Shown here in pieces: positions 29,909 to 38,448 of a stretch of 38,448 bases of DNA (its first letter is position 1; each line of letters begins with the position of its first letter). The DNA comes from Pseudomonadota bacterium. Its GTDB lineage: Bacteria > Pseudomonadota > Gammaproteobacteria > Burkholderiales > Rhodocyclaceae. The stretch covers positions 1,771 to 40,218 of the forward strand of contig JAKJFA010000015.1 of the NCBI GenBank assembly GCA_022705135.1, given 5' to 3'. A program made the position numbers and the translations under genes. A model generated the notes under the pieces. The model was given only the letters and a program-made list of their open reading frames with translations, ran no database searches and was not told the origin of the DNA.

Positions 29909-31120
29909 TTAGTGGGCGGCCCACTGCACCGTATTCAAATCCACGCCTTCCTGCACCATCTCCCACAGCGGTGACATTTCGCGCAGTTTGCCGATCTTTT
30001 CGTGCAACTGCTTGATGGCGTAATCGATTTCCTCTTCGGTCGTAAAACGGCCAAGGGTGAAGCGGATGGAGGAATGCGCCAGTTCGTCGTTGCGCCCCAG
30101 CGCGCGCAACACGTAGGACGGTTCCAGGCTGGCCGAGGTACAGGCCGAGCCGGACGAGACGGCCAGATCCTTCAGCGCCATCATCATCGATTCGCCTTCA
30201 ACGTAGGCAAAGCTGATATTCAGGTTGTGCGGCACGCGCTGTTCGAGGTCACCGTTGACGTACGTGGCCGGCAAATCCTGAATGCCTTTCAAAAGGCGGT
30301 CGCGCAACGCCCCGATGCGCCGGTTTTCTTCAGCCATCTCGGCCTTGGCGATGGCGTACGCCTCGCCCATGCCGACAATCTGGTGCGTCGCCAGCGTGCC
30401 GGAGCGGAAACCGCGCTCATGGCCGCCACCGTGCATCTGCGCTTCCAGCCGCACGCGCGGTTTGCGGCGCACGTACAGGGCGCCGATGCCCTTGGGGCCG
30501 TAAGTCTTGTGGGCGGAAAAACTCATCAGATCGACCTTGAGCGCCGCCAGATCGATGTCCACCTTGCCGGTCGCCTGCGCCGCATCGACATGAAAAAGGA
30601 TGCCCTTGCTGCGGCAAATCTCGCCAATTTCGGCAATCGGCTGGATCACGCCGATTTCATTGTTCACCAACATTACCGACACCAGCACGGTGTCAGGCCG
30701 CAAGGCCGCCTGCAAGGCTTGCAGATCAATCAGGCCGTTTTCCTGCACATCGAGGTAAGTGACTTCAAAGCCCTCGCGCTCGAGTTCACGGCAGGTATCG
30801 AGCACCGCCTTGTGCTCGGTCTTGACGGTGATGATGTGCTTGCCCTTGGTCCCGGCATAGAAATGCGCCGCGCCCTTGATGGCAAGATTGTTCGATTCGG
30901 TCGCGCCGGAGGTCCAGACGATTTCCTTGGGGTCGGCATTGACCAGCGCCGCCACCTGCGCCCGCGCATGCTCGACCGCTTCTTCCGCCTTCCAGCCGAA
31001 GCTGTGCGAGCGCGAGGCCGGATTGCCGAAGAACTCGGTCAGGTAGGGGATCATTTTTTCGGCCACGCGCGGATCGACCGGGGTCGTCGCCGAATAATCG
31101 AGATAGATAGGCAGTTTCAT
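29909..31120 (-). CDS. iscS: Cysteine desulfurase IscS
   Basis: A 403-residue class V PLP enzyme: N-terminal [19 protein letters not shown] Lys in [12 protein letters not shown] and the catalytic Cys in a long flexible loop ([21 protein letters not shown]), followed by the C-terminal helix ending [11 protein letters not shown] that contacts IscU. It converts L-cysteine to alanine and hands persulfide sulfur to IscU, thiouridine enzymes and others. I take the ATG at 31120 because it gives the classical N-terminus ([10 protein letters not shown]); a TTG at 31141 would add seven residues. A second desulfurase gene lies immediately upstream. Confidence 0.96.
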   Translation of the reverse strand: MKLPIYLDYSATTPVDPRVAEKMIPYLTEFFGNPASRSHSFGWKAEEAVEHARAQVAALVNADPKEIVWTSGATESNNLAIKGAAHFYAGTKGKHIITVKTEHKAVLDTCRELEREGFEVTYLDVQENGLIDLQALQAALRPDTVLVSVMLVNNEIGVIQPIAEIGEICRSKGILFHVDAAQATGKVDIDLAALKVDLMSFSAHKTYGPKGIGALYVRRKPRVRLEAQMHGGGHERGFRSGTLATHQIVGMGEAYAIAKAEMAEENRRIGALRDRLLKGIQDLPATYVNGDLEQRVPHNLNISFAYVEGESMMMALKDLAVSSGSACTSASLEPSYVLRALGRNDELAHSSIRFTLGRFTTEEEIDYAIKQLHEKIGKLREMSPLWEMVQEGVDLNTVQWAAH

Positions 31121-31154
31121 GACTTTTTCACTTTCATTCAAAACCTCTTGATGT

Positions 31155-32312
31155 TCAGATCGTCACAGCGGTCATTCGTTTCAAAGAAACCGAAATTTCT
31201 TGCAGCGCAGCAAGAAAGCACTCGACCTGATCCAGAGTATTCGCCACGCCCAAGCTCACCCGTACCGCGCCAAGCGCCACTTCCGGCGCCACCTGCATTG
31301 CCAGCAGGACGTGCGAGGGCCCCGGATGCACGCTGGAGCAGGCCGAGCCGCTCGCCACCGCAAAACCGGCGCGGTCGAGCTTGCCAACCAGGGTTTCGCC
31401 GTCAATCTCCGGAAAAGCGAAAAAACTCGTATTCGGCAAACGCTTGGCCGATTGGGCAAAAATCTGTGCCCCCATGGCCAGCAGCCCGGCCTCCAGCCGG
31501 TCACGCAGGACTCGCAGACGCTGCGGCGCTTCATTCAGGCGCTGCGCCGCCAGTTCGCAAGCTACGCCAAAGCCAACGATGGCCGCGACATTCTCAGTGC
31601 CAGAGCGCAGATCGCGTTCCTGCCCGCCACCGGCAATGAGCGGCTGCAATTCAACCCGCTTATCGACCACCAGCGCCGCCGCGCCTTGTGGGCCATAAAT
31701 CTTGTGCGACGAAATCGTCATGGCCCGCACCCCTGCCGCATTGAGGGCTCGAAAATCCAGCGGTAAACGGCCCAACGCCTGCACGGCATCGGTATGAAAG
31801 CAGGCATTTGCTGCTTTGGCTGTAGTCGCCAGTGTTTCAATCTCCTGAATGACGCCGGTTTCGTTGTTGGCTAGCATGATCGAAACCAGTTCCGGCATAT
31901 CCAGCAGAGATTCGGCAAAGTCGTCGGCATCGATAATGCCGCATGTATCAACTGCCAGTTTGTGCAGTAACCACCCTTGTTTCGCCAGTTGTTCGGCCGG
32001 TCGCAACACCGAGGGATGCTCGATGGCACTCACCACCAGAAGGCCGGGACGACGACAAGCCACCACGCCTTTCATCAACAGGTTGTTGGCCTCGCTGCCG
32101 CCGCTGACGAAAATGAGTTCAGTCGGATGCGCGCCCACCGCCGCCGCCACCTGCTGGCGCGCCGCATCAATAGCCGCCCTTGCCATACGGCCATATTCGT
32201 TGCGGCTGGAAGCATTGCCGAAGCGCTTGCCCAGCCAGGGCAACATCGCCTTGCGCACCGCGGGATCAAGCGGTGTCGTGGCATTGTGGTCGAAATAGAC
32301 AGGCTGGAACAT
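31155..32312 (-). CDS. Second cysteine desulfurase (NifS/IscS-like)
   Basis: A 385-residue class V PLP enzyme, clearly a paralogue of IscS and not a duplicate: N-terminal [18 protein letters not shown] Lys in [12 protein letters not shown] and catalytic Cys in [20 protein letters not shown]. The loop and C-terminus differ from IscS, and the IscU-contacting tail is absent, so the sulfur acceptor may differ. It lies 4 bases after the iscR stop and 34 bases before iscS, in an arrangement I recall from betaproteobacteria. The start ATG at 32312 gives [10 protein letters not shown]; the frame can extend upstream to 32348 but overlaps iscR. Confidence 0.9.
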   Translation of the reverse strand: MFQPVYFDHNATTPLDPAVRKAMLPWLGKRFGNASSRNEYGRMARAAIDAARQQVAAAVGAHPTELIFVSGGSEANNLLMKGVVACRRPGLLVVSAIEHPSVLRPAEQLAKQGWLLHKLAVDTCGIIDADDFAESLLDMPELVSIMLANNETGVIQEIETLATTAKAANACFHTDAVQALGRLPLDFRALNAAGVRAMTISSHKIYGPQGAAALVVDKRVELQPLIAGGGQERDLRSGTENVAAIVGFGVACELAAQRLNEAPQRLRVLRDRLEAGLLAMGAQIFAQSAKRLPNTSFFAFPEIDGETLVGKLDRAGFAVASGSACSSVHPGPSHVLLAMQVAPEVALGAVRVSLGVANTLDQVECFLAALQEISVSLKRMTAVTI

Positions 32313-32316
32313 GGCT

Positions 32317-32736
32317 TCAGTCTGCCGCCTTCTGCAACTCGCGTTCAACCAGACTTTGCAGCGACACGCTATCCAGATACTCGTACATTTTGCGGTTGAG
32401 GCTTTCCCACAAATCGTGCGTCATGCAGCAATGCTGATCGCAGCAATCCTGGTGCCCGTGGCATTGCGTCGCATCAAGCACTTCGTCCACGGCCCGCACG
32501 ATGTGCGCAACCGTAACCTCCTCGGCCGGGCGCGCCAAGCTGAAGCCGCCGCCGGGGCCACGCACGCTGGTCACCAGTTCCCGCCGACGCAATTTACCGA
32601 ACAACTGCTCCAGGTAGGAAGGCGATATTTTCTGGCGCTCACTGATGCTGGCCAGCGTCACCGGACCGGATTGGCTGTTCATCGCCAGGTCAACCAGGGC
32701 GGTCACAGCAAAGCGCCCTTTCGTCGTCAATCGCAT
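32317..32736 (-). CDS. iscR: Rrf2-family Fe-S cluster regulator IscR
   Basis: A 139-residue Rrf2 regulator. The winged helix-turn-helix is in the first 65 residues (MRLTTKGRFAVTALVDLA; KISPSYLEQLFGKLRRREL; VRGPGGGFSLA), and the cluster region has the Cys-rich HGHQDCCDQHCCMTH with a preceding C (ATQCHGH), compatible with the C92-C98-C104-H107 ligand set. With a [2Fe-2S] cluster it represses isc genes; it senses cluster demand. GGGAGG precedes its ATG. It is second in the operon behind cysE, with 52 bases between. Confidence 0.95.
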   Translation of the reverse strand: MRLTTKGRFAVTALVDLAMNSQSGPVTLASISERQKISPSYLEQLFGKLRRRELVTSVRGPGGGFSLARPAEEVTVAHIVRAVDEVLDATQCHGHQDCCDQHCCMTHDLWESLNRKMYEYLDSVSLQSLVERELQKAAD

Positions 32737-32788
32737 CCTATGCCTCCCAGTTCATCGGCTGCCGCTTTCGGCAAATTCGCCGACCGGA

Positions 32789-33544
32789 TCAGTCCACGAT
32801 CTTGCCCAGGTGTTCGGGATCGAAATGGCTGCCCCGTTTCGGCGCCGCCGCGCATTTGATGCCGGCGGCCTTGAGTTGCTTGATCAGGAGATTGAGCCGG
32901 CGATCGGTTTCGGCGGCGTGGTCAATCAGGCCATGAATCGCCTCGGATACCGGATCGTTCTGGTCGCGCGCCACGGCATAGGCGGAAAAGCCCATTTTCT
33001 CCGCCTGCTTCTCGCGCTCTTTGCCCTCTTCCGATTTATCGATGATGCGCGCCGGATTGCCGACCGCCGTATCACCAGCCGGCACCGGCTTGGTCACCAC
33101 CGCATTGGAACCGATCTTGGCATTTTCACCGATGACGATCGGCCCCAGCACCTGCGCACCCGCCCCCACCACCACACCATTTTGCAGGGTCGGATGGCGC
33201 TTGCCCTTGTTCCACGACGTCCCGCCCAGGGTGACGCCATGATAGAGGGTGACATCATCGCCAATCTCGGCCGTTTCGCCGATGACCACGCCCATGCCAT
33301 GATCGATGAAGAAACGGCGGCCAATCGTCGCGCCGGGGTGAATCTCAATACCGGTCAGGAAGCGGGAAAATTGCGACAGGAAGCGCGCCAGCCAACGCAG
33401 GCGGTGGCCCCACAGCCAATGCGCCACACGATGCAGAATCAGCGCATGAATGCCGGGATAGCAGGTCAGCACTTCCCAGAAGGTGCGCGCCGCTGGATCG
33501 CGGTCAAATACAGAACGGATGTCTTCGCGCAAACGCTGGAACAT
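32789..33544 (-). CDS. cysE: Serine O-acetyltransferase
   Basis: A 251-residue CysE: the N-terminal helical domain ([26 protein letters not shown] and [11 protein letters not shown]) followed by the left-handed beta-helix of hexapeptide repeats ([42 protein letters not shown]). It acetylates serine for cysteine synthesis. The ATG at 33544 has GGGAG about 8 bases upstream. It heads the isc operon, so substrate supply for the desulfurases and cluster assembly share one promoter. The tail after residue 200 is longer than the minimum and charged. Confidence 0.93.
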   Translation of the reverse strand: MFQRLREDIRSVFDRDPAARTFWEVLTCYPGIHALILHRVAHWLWGHRLRWLARFLSQFSRFLTGIEIHPGATIGRRFFIDHGMGVVIGETAEIGDDVTLYHGVTLGGTSWNKGKRHPTLQNGVVVGAGAQVLGPIVIGENAKIGSNAVVTKPVPAGDTAVGNPARIIDKSEEGKEREKQAEKMGFSAYAVARDQNDPVSEAIHGLIDHAAETDRRLNLLIKQLKAAGIKCAAAPKRGSHFDPEHLGKIVD

Positions 33545-33575
33545 GAAAGGCACTCCCGAGTCAGATCAGGAGCGC

Positions 33576-33608
33576 ATTTTAAAATACCCGACTAAATTTG
33601 TCAGCAAT
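33576..33608 (-). promoter_or_regulatory. cysE-isc operon promoter overlapped by an IscR type 1 site
   Basis: On the minus strand CTGACA (-35, 33604-33599), a 17-base spacer and TAAAAT (-10, 33581-33576) make a good sigma70 promoter. The 25 bases 33584-33608 match the IscR type 1 consensus (ATASYYGACT, RWWWY, AGTCRRSTAT, recalled from E. coli work) at 23 of 25 positions, with one half-site perfect (AGTCGGGTAT). The site covers the -35 and the spacer, as expected for repression by holo-IscR. Confidence 0.7.
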
Positions 33609-33618
33609 TATTCGGCCC

Positions 33619-34548
33619 TTACACGAATGAGGACTGCACCGCCTGCCGCACCACACTTTCGTTCAGAGCAGGCGCACACAACTCAATGAATCGGTAGGCG
33701 TAGCTGCGCAGATAGTGCCCCCGGCGAAGGGCAATCTGGATCGTATTGCTGCCAAACAGTTCTTCACAGGGGAGCAGGCGAAGCGCGCTGTCCTTGTCCG
33801 GGCAATAGGCCAGGGAAGGGATAATGCCGATCCCCAAACCCCCCTCGACATAAGGCTTGATCACATCCGAATCCAGCGCGGACATGACAATATTGGGTTC
33901 CAGCCCGGCATCGGCAAACACCCGCTCAATATTTCCAGGCCCGGAAAAAACTTCGCAGTAGGTCACGATGGGGTATTGGACAATGGCTTCGAGGGTCAGG
34001 GGATGGCATTGTTCCAGGGGGTGCCCGGCCGGGACAATGACCGCGGCTTGCCATGTCCAGTAGGGGAAGCCCACCAGTTCCGGCGCGCCATCCGTCAGAT
34101 CACCGGCGATCCCGAGGTCGGCAACGCCTTCCTGCAGCATGTTCTTGATTTCCTGGTAGCTGTTCTGATAGAGCACCAGATGCACCTTGGGGAACAACTG
34201 CTTGAATCGCGTCACCACCTCGGGCAAAAGGCGGCGCGCCACGGTATGCGCCGTCGCGACGACGAACCTGCCCTGGTCCCGGTTACTGAACTGCGCCGAC
34301 AAACTCTTGATGTTGCTGGCGTCCTGCAGCATGCGCTCGACCAGTTGCAGCAGTTCCCGCCCCGGCTCGGTCATACCCAGAAGCCGCTTGCCCTTCCTGA
34401 CGAAAATCTCGATGCCAAGTTCGTCCTCAAGATCCTTGATGTGCTTGGAAACCCCAGACTGCGCGGTATAGAGGGCGTTGGCCACTTCGGTCAGGTTAAA
34501 ATTCTGCCGGGCCGCTTCGCGGATGATGCGCAATTGCTGAAAGTTCAT
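33619..34548 (-). CDS. cysB: LysR-type regulator CysB
   Basis: A 309-residue LysR protein very close to CysB: the helix-turn-helix region FNLTEVANALYTAQSGVSKHIKDLE, then the effector domain with ATAHTVARRLLPEVV and VADLGIAGD, and SALDSDVIKPYVEGGLGIGIIPS. CysB activates sulfate assimilation in response to N-acetylserine and low sulfide. The effector is the isomer of CysE's product, and the two genes are neighbours on the same strand, 74 bases apart. Cbl, a close relative, cannot be fully excluded but is rarer in this lineage. Confidence 0.9.
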   Translation of the reverse strand: MNFQQLRIIREAARQNFNLTEVANALYTAQSGVSKHIKDLEDELGIEIFVRKGKRLLGMTEPGRELLQLVERMLQDASNIKSLSAQFSNRDQGRFVVATAHTVARRLLPEVVTRFKQLFPKVHLVLYQNSYQEIKNMLQEGVADLGIAGDLTDGAPELVGFPYWTWQAAVIVPAGHPLEQCHPLTLEAIVQYPIVTYCEVFSGPGNIERVFADAGLEPNIVMSALDSDVIKPYVEGGLGIGIIPSLAYCPDKDSALRLLPCEELFGSNTIQIALRRGHYLRSYAYRFIELCAPALNESVVRQAVQSSFV

Positions 34549-34571
34549 CGCCCTCTATCCTCACCCCGTTG

Positions 34572-35843
34572 TCAAACGGCAGCCAAGGCCTGCCCCAGGT
34601 CTTCCAAGATATCATCGATGTGCTCAATGCCGATGGACAGGCGCACGGTATCTTCGGTCACGCCTGCCTTGTGCAATTCCTCCGGCGAAAGCTGGCGGTG
34701 CGTGGTCGAGGCCGGATGGCAGGCCAGCGACTTGGCATCACCAATATTGACCAGACGAGTAATCAGCTTCAAGGCATCCTGAAAGCGTGCGCCGCCGGCA
34801 CGCCCGCCCTCGACACCGAAGGTCAGAATGCCGGACGGACGGCCACCCAGATACTTTTGTGCCAAAGCATGATCGATGTGATCGGGCAGCCCGGCGTAAT
34901 TGACCCATTTGACCTTGGGTTGCTCCAGCAGGAACTTGGCCACAGCCAGGGTATTGTCGCAAATGCGGTCCATCCTGAGCGCTAGGGTCTCAATCCCTTG
35001 CAGGATCAGGAAAGCGTTGAAGGGCGAAATGGCGGCGCCCATATTCCTGAGCGGCACGACGCGAGCCCGGCCGATATAGGCAGCGGCGCCAAGCGCTTCG
35101 GTGTAGACGACACCGTTATAGGAAACGTCCGGCGTGTTCAGGCGCCTGAATTTCTCCTTGTGTTCGGCCCAGGGAAATTTGCCGCTATCGACGATGGCAC
35201 CGCCCAGCGTCGTGCCATGGCCGGCCAAGTACTTGGTCAAGGAATGCACCACGATGTCGGCACCGAATTCAAAGGGGCGCAGCAGGTAGGGCGAAGGCAC
35301 GGTATTGTCGACAATGAGCGGCACACCGTGGCGATGGGCGATTTCGGCCAGTTTCTCGATATCCGTAATATTGCCGAGCGGATTGCCGATCGATTCGGCA
35401 TAGACCGCCCTGGTTTTGCCGTCGATCAGTTTCTCGAACGAAGACGGATCACGATGATTGGCAAAACGCACTTCGATGCCGAATTGAGGCAGAGTATGCG
35501 CAAACAGGTTTTGTGTCCCGCCGTAGAGGGTGGCAGAAGAAACGATGTTGTCGCCCGCTTCGGCGATATTCTGGATGGCATAGGTAATGGCCGCCGAGCC
35601 GGAAGCCACCGCCAGTGCGCCCACACCGCCTTCCAGCGCGGCAACACGCTTTTCCAGAACGTCCTGGGTCGGATTCATGATGCGGGTGTAGATATTACCC
35701 GCCACCTTGAGATCAAACAGATCAGCGCCGTGCTGGGTGTTGTCGAAGGCGTAAGAAGTCGTCTGGTAGATCGGGACCGCCACCGCCTTGGTGGTGGGGT
35801 CGGGAGAATAGCCGCCATGCACGGCAATGGTTTCTGGTTTCAT
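34572..35843 (-). CDS. metY: O-acetylhomoserine (thiol)-lyase
   Basis: A 423-residue Cys/Met-metabolism PLP enzyme of the MetY group: N-terminal ETIAVHGGYSPDPTTKAVAVPIYQTTSYAF, Tyr in GNIYTRIMNPT, PLP Lys in VHSLTKYLAGHGTT, and a length above 420 with the MetY-type insert (GARFQDALKLITRLVNIGDAKSLACHPASTTH). It makes homocysteine from O-acetylhomoserine and sulfide. GAGG lies 6 bases before the ATG. The gene sits beside cysB, in line with regulation by sulfur status, and 23 bases upstream of it on the same strand. Confidence 0.94.
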   Translation of the reverse strand: MKPETIAVHGGYSPDPTTKAVAVPIYQTTSYAFDNTQHGADLFDLKVAGNIYTRIMNPTQDVLEKRVAALEGGVGALAVASGSAAITYAIQNIAEAGDNIVSSATLYGGTQNLFAHTLPQFGIEVRFANHRDPSSFEKLIDGKTRAVYAESIGNPLGNITDIEKLAEIAHRHGVPLIVDNTVPSPYLLRPFEFGADIVVHSLTKYLAGHGTTLGGAIVDSGKFPWAEHKEKFRRLNTPDVSYNGVVYTEALGAAAYIGRARVVPLRNMGAAISPFNAFLILQGIETLALRMDRICDNTLAVAKFLLEQPKVKWVNYAGLPDHIDHALAQKYLGGRPSGILTFGVEGGRAGGARFQDALKLITRLVNIGDAKSLACHPASTTHRQLSPEELHKAGVTEDTVRLSIGIEHIDDILEDLGQALAAV

Positions 35844-35900
35844 AATGCCTCGCTCGGTTAATGATGGTGAGGTGAAAACGGTTGATGGTGCCTGTTGTGC

Positions 35901-35929
35901 AAGATAGCAGGCTGAAATCCCTTAACCAA
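35901..35929 (-). promoter_or_regulatory. Probable metY promoter
   Basis: Minus-strand TTGGTT (35929-35924), a 17-base spacer and TATCTT (35906-35901) lie about 60 bases before the metY start. Both hexamers are only moderate matches. CysB-regulated promoters are typically weak, which would fit, but no CysB site can be named. Confidence 0.35.
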
Positions 35930-35978
35930 CCAATGAATTCTGGATTGTTTTTTCCAATTCCTGCAAAGCGACGAACTG

Positions 35979-37085
35979 TCAGTATCCCCAAATCTTGGAA
36001 AGATTGAGCCGGTGCAAAATTTTCTCGGGCGGCACCGCAGTCTTGACGGCATATTCCGGGCGTGCCGTGTCGCGCCTCAAACCGTCGATGTACGGCATGC
36101 CGTCGCCACGCGATAGCGCAATGACCTTGGGTGTACTGACCGTTACACCGCGCTTGACTACCAGCGCGGTCTCGCCGTTTTCCAGCTTGACAAAGGTTCC
36201 GGGCATGTAGAGTCCGATCTCCTTGATCAGGGCATCAACCAGTTCGGCGCAACCCTCACGCTCCTGCATATAGATTTCCCGCGCCGCCACTGGCGGTTGG
36301 ATGGCGCGGCGATAGCTGCGGGGGCTGATCTTGGCGCAAAACACATCCAGCACGCGCAACAACTGCGACAGGACTCGGCCCGACGCCCGGTGACCTTCCG
36401 CCGCCATCGCGATGCGCTGGTGGTGCAGGCGCACGGCTTCCAGCCAGTTGGGACTGGAGATTCCCTGTGCGCGAAGGAAAAGGGAGCCGCGCTCGGCATG
36501 AGTATCCACCTCGCGCCTCTGGTCCTCAGTCAGAGGTTCCTTCTGCAACAGCAACTCCGTTTGCAGGTCGAGCATTGCGATATTCATCGTCAGCGCTGCC
36601 CGCACCACATCGCGTCGTGTCGCCTCGGGCCATCCAAACCGCCTGGAGAGAATGGCGGCAAGAACCGCGACATGGACGGAATGGGCAAAGGCATAGCGGC
36701 TGGAATCCTTCAACAGGATCGAGGCCAGTGCCGCATCGGCATCGTTATCGACCAAGGTGGTCACCAGAAGGGAGATTCCGGAAAACTTATCCTCAAGCAT
36801 CGGCTCGGTCGCGGCGTACTTGAGGAAGTGGCTGACCTTGGAGGAGATGTCGTCCCAGAGCCAGAAGGGGTTGAAACGTTCAGATTCTTGAGGGGCCTGC
36901 GGCGTCGCCAGGACGGCAGCGAAATCTTCCTCTGAAACATACATACCGCGCTCGAGCAAACCGTCGAGCTGATGCTGGCTCTCAATCACATAGCCCCGGC
37001 TCAAAAGCAGATTGTTTTGCGCGTCGAACACATCCCAGGGCAGGGGCCTGCCCTGCCTGACGTGACTCGCATTCAGCCGATTCAT
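35979..37085 (-). CDS. Degenerate HD-GYP-like protein
   Basis: A 368-residue cytoplasmic protein. The N-terminal 60 residues look like a DUF3391-type segment (LPWDVFDAQNNLLLSRGYVIESQHQLDGLLERGMYV in part). Residues 130-260 align with HD-GYP c-di-GMP phosphodiesterases: H135 and H138 (FAHSVHVAVLA), a later H (THAERG), HH at 221-222 (HHQRIAMAAEG) and LDVFCAKISPRSYRRAIQP in place of the D-YDALTS-RPYR block. The HD pair itself is replaced (Met-Asn at 167-168) and the GYP motif is lost. A catalytic role is unlikely; binding of c-di-GMP or a structural role is inferred. A C-terminal beta-rich part (GTFVKLENGETALVVKRG) follows, as in related proteins. Confidence 0.75.
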   Translation of the reverse strand: MNRLNASHVRQGRPLPWDVFDAQNNLLLSRGYVIESQHQLDGLLERGMYVSEEDFAAVLATPQAPQESERFNPFWLWDDISSKVSHFLKYAATEPMLEDKFSGISLLVTTLVDNDADAALASILLKDSSRYAFAHSVHVAVLAAILSRRFGWPEATRRDVVRAALTMNIAMLDLQTELLLQKEPLTEDQRREVDTHAERGSLFLRAQGISSPNWLEAVRLHHQRIAMAAEGHRASGRVLSQLLRVLDVFCAKISPRSYRRAIQPPVAAREIYMQEREGCAELVDALIKEIGLYMPGTFVKLENGETALVVKRGVTVSTPKVIALSRGDGMPYIDGLRRDTARPEYAVKTAVPPEKILHRLNLSKIWGY

Positions 37086-37258
37086 CCCAACCTCATCCCT
37101 GAAACCGCCCCCTCGTCGAACCTATGGCCAGCGGTGAAAAAAGTATAGGCGCTGGCGGAATCCGTCCACAACCCGACCGCACAAAGCAATCAAAAACGGT
37201 GCACCCCTGTTGTACCGGCAAGACAAAACCGGCGAGCACGGCTCCTTGATACTGCCGC

Positions 37259-38448
37259 TCAAACCGATTGAGCGATGTACGCCTTGATCGCCTCCGCGTC
37301 GGGCGGCATCACCCGCACCCGCTGCGGCAAGTCCTCTATTCCCTGCAGTTCGGGCGGGCGTTCGGCGCCCCGCCCCAAAGCCTCGCGCAGCGTCGCCTCA
37401 AACTTGACCGGCTGGGCAGTCTCCAGCACCAGCATCGGTACGCCGGCCTGACGGTATTGCAGCGCCACTTTCAGGCCGTCCGCCGTATGCGGGTCGATCA
37501 TCAGGCCATACTTGTCGAAGACCGACTTGATCGTCGCCAGCCGATCAGCATGGGTGCTCTTGCCGGTCACAAAACCGAATTTAGGGGCATCGGCCCAGTA
37601 CGGCGACGCAGAAAGGTCAAAACTGCCGCCAGCCTCAACCCTGCTCCACAATTCGCGTACCACGGCCGCATCGCGCCCGACCAGATCGAAAATGAAGCGT
37701 TCGAAATTGGAGGCTTTGGAAATATCCATCGACGGGCTGGAAGTCACAGCGGTTTCCGCCGCGCCGCGTGGGCGATAAAGGCCAGTGCGGAAAAACTCGT
37801 CGAGCACGTCGTTTTCGTTGGTCGCCAGAACCAACCGAGAAATAGGTAAGCCCATCATGCGGGCGATGTGGCCGGCGCAAATATTGCCGAAATTGCCGGA
37901 CGGCACGGCAAAAGACACCTGCTCGTCGTTGCTCTGCGTCGCTTCGAAATAACCCTTGAAATAGTAAATGACTTGCGCCGCCACCCGCCCCCAGTTGATC
38001 GAATTGACCGCGCCAATCTTGTATTTGGCCTTGTAAGCGGCATCGTTGAACACCGCTTTGACCACGTCCTGCGCATCGTCGAACATGCCGGTCACGGCGA
38101 TATTGAAGATGTTCGCATCCGGCAGCGAATACATCTGCGCCCGCTGGAATTCCGACATCAAGCCGTGCGGCGACAACATGAACACCCGCACATTATGCTT
38201 GCCGCGCATGGCGTATTCCGCCGCCGAGCCGGTATCCCCCGACGTGGCGCCGAGAATATTGATCGACGCACCACGTTGCTCCAACACGTACTCAAACAGA
38301 TTGCCCAGCAGTTGCATGGCCATGTCCTTGAACGCCAGGGTCGGGCCATTCGAGAGTTCGAGCAGGAACAGATCGTCCTCGAGCCGGGTCAGCGGTGTAA
38401 TGTCGGCCGGGTTGCCGTCATGGCGCGAAAAACAGTAGGTCTCGGCGG
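37259..38448 (-). CDS. thrC: Threonine synthase, 5' part outside window
   Basis: The C-terminal 396 residues of a long-form threonine synthase. The frame runs off the right edge. The PLP Lys is in NGPTLAFKDMAMQLLGN, ATSGDTGSAAEYA binds the phosphate, and VPSGNFGNICAGHIARMMGLP and EFFRTGLYRPRGAAETAVTSSPSMDI are typical of the E. coli/yeast long type. It converts O-phosphohomoserine to threonine, the branch competing with metY for homoserine carbon. The 173 bases between its stop and the HD-GYP gene hold no clear gene and only weak hairpins. Confidence 0.94.
   Translation of the reverse strand, partial: AETYCFSRHDGNPADITPLTRLEDDLFLLELSNGPTLAFKDMAMQLLGNLFEYVLEQRGASINILGATSGDTGSAAEYAMRGKHNVRVFMLSPHGLMSEFQRAQMYSLPDANIFNIAVTGMFDDAQDVVKAVFNDAAYKAKYKIGAVNSINWGRVAAQVIYYFKGYFEATQSNDEQVSFAVPSGNFGNICAGHIARMMGLPISRLVLATNENDVLDEFFRTGLYRPRGAAETAVTSSPSMDISKASNFERFIFDLVGRDAAVVRELWSRVEAGGSFDLSASPYWADAPKFGFVTGKSTHADRLATIKSVFDKYGLMIDPHTADGLKVALQYRQAGVPMLVLETAQPVKFEATLREALGRGAERPPELQGIEDLPQRVRVMPPDAEAIKAYIAQSV

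Noticed and set aside
30002-31639. A 545-codon open frame on the plus strand antisense to iscS and the second desulfurase
   Set aside because: Shadow frame; both minus-strand genes are unmistakable.
32737-32788. A separate IscR-controlled promoter directly before iscR
   Set aside because: The 52-base gap has no good -35/-10 pair and no match to the IscR site. The convincing site is upstream of cysE.

Overview
The window is a GC-rich, densely coded bacterial chromosome segment. Gene content and order (a lolC/recJ divergence, an smc-zipA-ligA chain, a cysE-iscR-led isc operon with two cysteine desulfurases, glnB behind nadE) point to a betaproteobacterium, most likely Rhodocyclales. That placement is an inference from family resemblance, not from a search. 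No tRNA, rRNA or CRISPR array was seen.

Layout. 1-6003: housekeeping genes (end of trxB, smr, a small conserved gene, nadE-glnB, a DUF2062 membrane protein, lolC-lolD). 6066-12041: an accessory region built around recJ. Its 5' end occurs three times: fragment A (6066-6393), fragment B (8489-8685) and the intact gene C (10353-12041). Between A and B lies a roughly 2 kb cassette bounded by 19-bp direct repeats. It holds a CGGC-domain gene, a peroxiredoxin with an in-frame UGA exactly at the peroxidatic cysteine, and a rhodanese. Between B and C lies a diaminopimelate-decarboxylase-like gene. 12117-14568: a small conserved gene, an NfeD/SPFH membrane pair and a Tat-exported FecR-domain protein. 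14604-24465 (minus strand): a tightly coupled seven-gene chain smc-zipA-ligA-unknown-galU-hpt-mtnP. 24578-25018: queF. 25293-33544 (minus strand): the iron-sulfur cluster operon cysE-iscR-nifS-like-iscS-iscU-iscA-hscB-[inserted cassette]-hscA-fdx-iscX. 33619-38448 (minus strand): cysB, metY, a degenerate HD-GYP protein and the C-terminal part of thrC.

The most interesting signal is the peroxiredoxin at 7154-7867. The UGA replaces the catalytic Cys codon, the frame stays open for 154 more codons, and a 6-bp hairpin with a GGUC loop starts 11 nt after the UGA, as expected of a bacterial SECIS. With its own promoter, Shine-Dalgarno sequence and terminator, it reads as a working selenoprotein gene. 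It arrived in a module that also brought a new recJ 5' end. Two such modules stacked in front of recJ suggest a recombination hotspot that keeps regenerating an intact recJ.

The isc/cys half forms a coherent sulfur block: cysteine synthesis (CysE, CysB), sulfur mobilisation (two desulfurases), cluster assembly, and sulfhydrylation (MetY). A near-consensus IscR type 1 site lies over the promoter in front of cysE, so IscR probably controls cysteine supply together with cluster assembly. Small repeats have invaded the region: a MITE-like element with TTAA ends between queF and iscX, an inverted-repeat cassette splitting hscB from hscA, a paired REP/BIME element between iscA and hscB, and a REP-like hairpin translated in frame inside zipA.
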